From positions 1-44,662 of the forward strand of contig VGTK01000022.1 of the NCBI GenBank assembly GCA_016874715.1: a stretch of 44,662 nt of DNA, given 5' to 3'. The first letter of the stretch is position 1; each line of letters starts with the position of its first letter. A program made the position numbers and the translations under genes. This stretch comes from Deltaproteobacteria bacterium. Its GTDB lineage: Bacteria > Desulfobacterota > Binatia > UBA12015. The notes beneath the pieces were generated by a model. The model had not been told where the DNA came from and ran no database searches. It was given only the letters and a program-made list of their open reading frames with translations. Shown here one piece after another: positions 43,819-44,662 of the stretch.

Positions 43819-44469
43819 ATGACAACGTTGAGCCTCGACGAAGCCAGAAGCCTGTTCGGCGACGATCTCCTCGACCCGGAAGCGGTTCGCGCCCTGCTCG
43901 GGGTCCGGCCGGAGAGCGCCCCGCAGATCCGGTTCTCGCGCGAGGTCGCGACCGCCGCGAAGACCGCGGGGTGCATGCTCGTGCTGCGGCCGCAGTCGTT
44001 GCCCGGGGGCAGCCCGGTCACGCTGGGAGGACTTGCCGAGTTCTGCGCGCAACGCGACGGCTTCGCCGCCTTCGCCAGTGACGACCCCTGGTTCGCGGAC
44101 GACGCGACGGTCAACGCGATCGCCGCCGAGCCCGGCTGGGCGCTGGTCGCAAAGGAGCCGTGGCGCGAGACTCTGAATCTGGTGTACGAGCGCGCCGATG
44201 AGGTACTCGGGCGCCGCGCTGCCGCCGAGCCCTGGCGCCGTCGGCGCGCGGCAGAGATCGCGTTCGATACGCTGGTCTACGCGGCGGCACGCGGGCAACG
44301 CCTTCTCGCCGAGCGCTGGGACTGGTCGTCCACGCCCTCGCACGACGGCGGGCTGGTGAACGTCGGGGCCTTCGGCGACAAGGGCCTCGACGTCTTGTCG
44401 TACTCGAAGGCCGTCAAGCATGGTGCTCTCGGCATCTGCCCAACTCTCGTCGGCGCCGCTCGACGCTGA
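43819..44469 (+). CDS. Hypothetical protein (216 residues)
   Basis: The ATG at 43819 starts a soluble-looking protein with LDEARSLFGDDLLDPEAVRALLGV, LRPQSLPGGSPVTLGGLAEFC and a Trp-rich middle (WALVAKEPWRETLNLVYERADEVLG). The late FGDKGLDVLSYSKAVKHGALGICPTLVG is conserved-looking. I do not recognise the family. Its 3' end overlaps the next gene by 50 bases, so either the next start is further in or the two are coupled. Confidence 0.65.
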   Translation: MTTLSLDEARSLFGDDLLDPEAVRALLGVRPESAPQIRFSREVATAAKTAGCMLVLRPQSLPGGSPVTLGGLAEFCAQRDGFAAFASDDPWFADDATVNAIAAEPGWALVAKEPWRETLNLVYERADEVLGRRAAAEPWRRRRAAEIAFDTLVYAAARGQRLLAERWDWSSTPSHDGGLVNVGAFGDKGLDVLSYSKAVKHGALGICPTLVGAARR

Positions 44470-44662
44470 GCTCGCGATCGTCGGCGCCGGGCCGGTCGGG
44501 CTCTACGCCGCGTACTATGCCGGGTTCCGCGGGCTCTCGACGATCGTCCTCGAGACGCTGCCGCTGGTTGGCGGCCAGATCGCGACGTTCTACCCGGACA
44601 CGGCGATCCACGACGTTCCCGGCTTTCCTTCCATCGCCGGCCGCAAGCTGGTCGAGCGCCTG
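44420..44662 (+). CDS. Ferredoxin-NADP reductase-like protein, truncated by the edge
   Basis: The first 81 codons are present. After the start MVLSASAQLSSAPLDA comes AIVGAGPVGLYAAYYAGFRGL (FAD motif), LETLPLVGGQIATFYPD and HDVPGFPSIAGRKLVERL. This pattern matches ferredoxin-NADP reductases of the TrxR-like (YumC) type, which pass electrons between NADPH and ferredoxin. The start at 44420 overlaps the previous gene by 50 bases; I see no better downstream start. Confidence 0.82.
   Translation, partial: MVLSASAQLSSAPLDAELAIVGAGPVGLYAAYYAGFRGLSTIVLETLPLVGGQIATFYPDTAIHDVPGFPSIAGRKLVERL

Overview
The window is a GC-rich bacterial chromosome segment with dense operons; many neighbouring genes overlap by four bases (ATGA or GTGA). 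It encodes two lipoproteins, a periplasmic DegP-type protease, SecD/YajC and TtuA/TrmI-type tRNA modification genes. This suggests a Gram-negative, deltaproteobacteria-like organism (Myxococcota, Desulfobacterota, Binatota or an uncultured relative). The assignment is inference, since no rRNA is present.

Region 1 (about 150-17,600) looks like a large zinc-starvation locus. It holds cysteine-free paralogs of ribosomal proteins S18 and L28 and two COG0523 (CobW/ZigA-type) GTPases, one split by an in-frame amber codon. Zinc-free dCTP deaminase and an atypical dihydroorotase missing one metal-ligand His sit in one operon. Transport genes are an ECF transporter (CbiMN-like protein plus a CbiQ-CbiO fusion), a DUF3299/ABC ATPase/FtsX triad like the Zur-controlled PA4063-PA4066 cluster of Pseudomonas aeruginosa, and a ZIP-permease fusion with a His-Asp tail. 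There are also two FAD oxidoreductases, a WD40 protein, two related small proteins, and an unrecognised 381-residue protein with twin HHxH motifs. Candidate Fur-family 7-1-7 operators (best copy TGCAACT-T-AGTTGCA) lie at five control points. No regulator gene of the Fur family is in the window. The coherent reading is uptake, delivery and sparing of zinc when it is scarce; the link to Zur is inferred.

Region 2 (17.6-22.8 kb) carries a MaoC-type dehydratase and a TetR regulator with matching candidate operators. With them are SufT, a lipoprotein, a lipoprotein alpha/beta hydrolase with a proline-rich repeat linker, and a small Cys-pair protein.

Region 3 (23.0-31.9 kb) starts with a tRNA T-loop modification operon (TtuB-like carrier, TtuA, TrmI). 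It is followed by Lon, a phosphoglycolate-phosphatase-like HAD enzyme, an A-type Fe-S carrier, DegP/HtrA, a hypothetical protein, a methyltransferase and a small helix-turn-helix protein.

Region 4 (32.2-44.7 kb) is housekeeping. On the minus strand are UDG, queA, tgt, yajC and secD, and then mrp, a UPF0104 membrane protein and coaBC. On the plus strand are a zinc phospholipase-C-like protein, a polyprenyl diphosphate synthase, moaA, a hypothetical gene, and the start of a ferredoxin-NADP reductase cut by the window edge.
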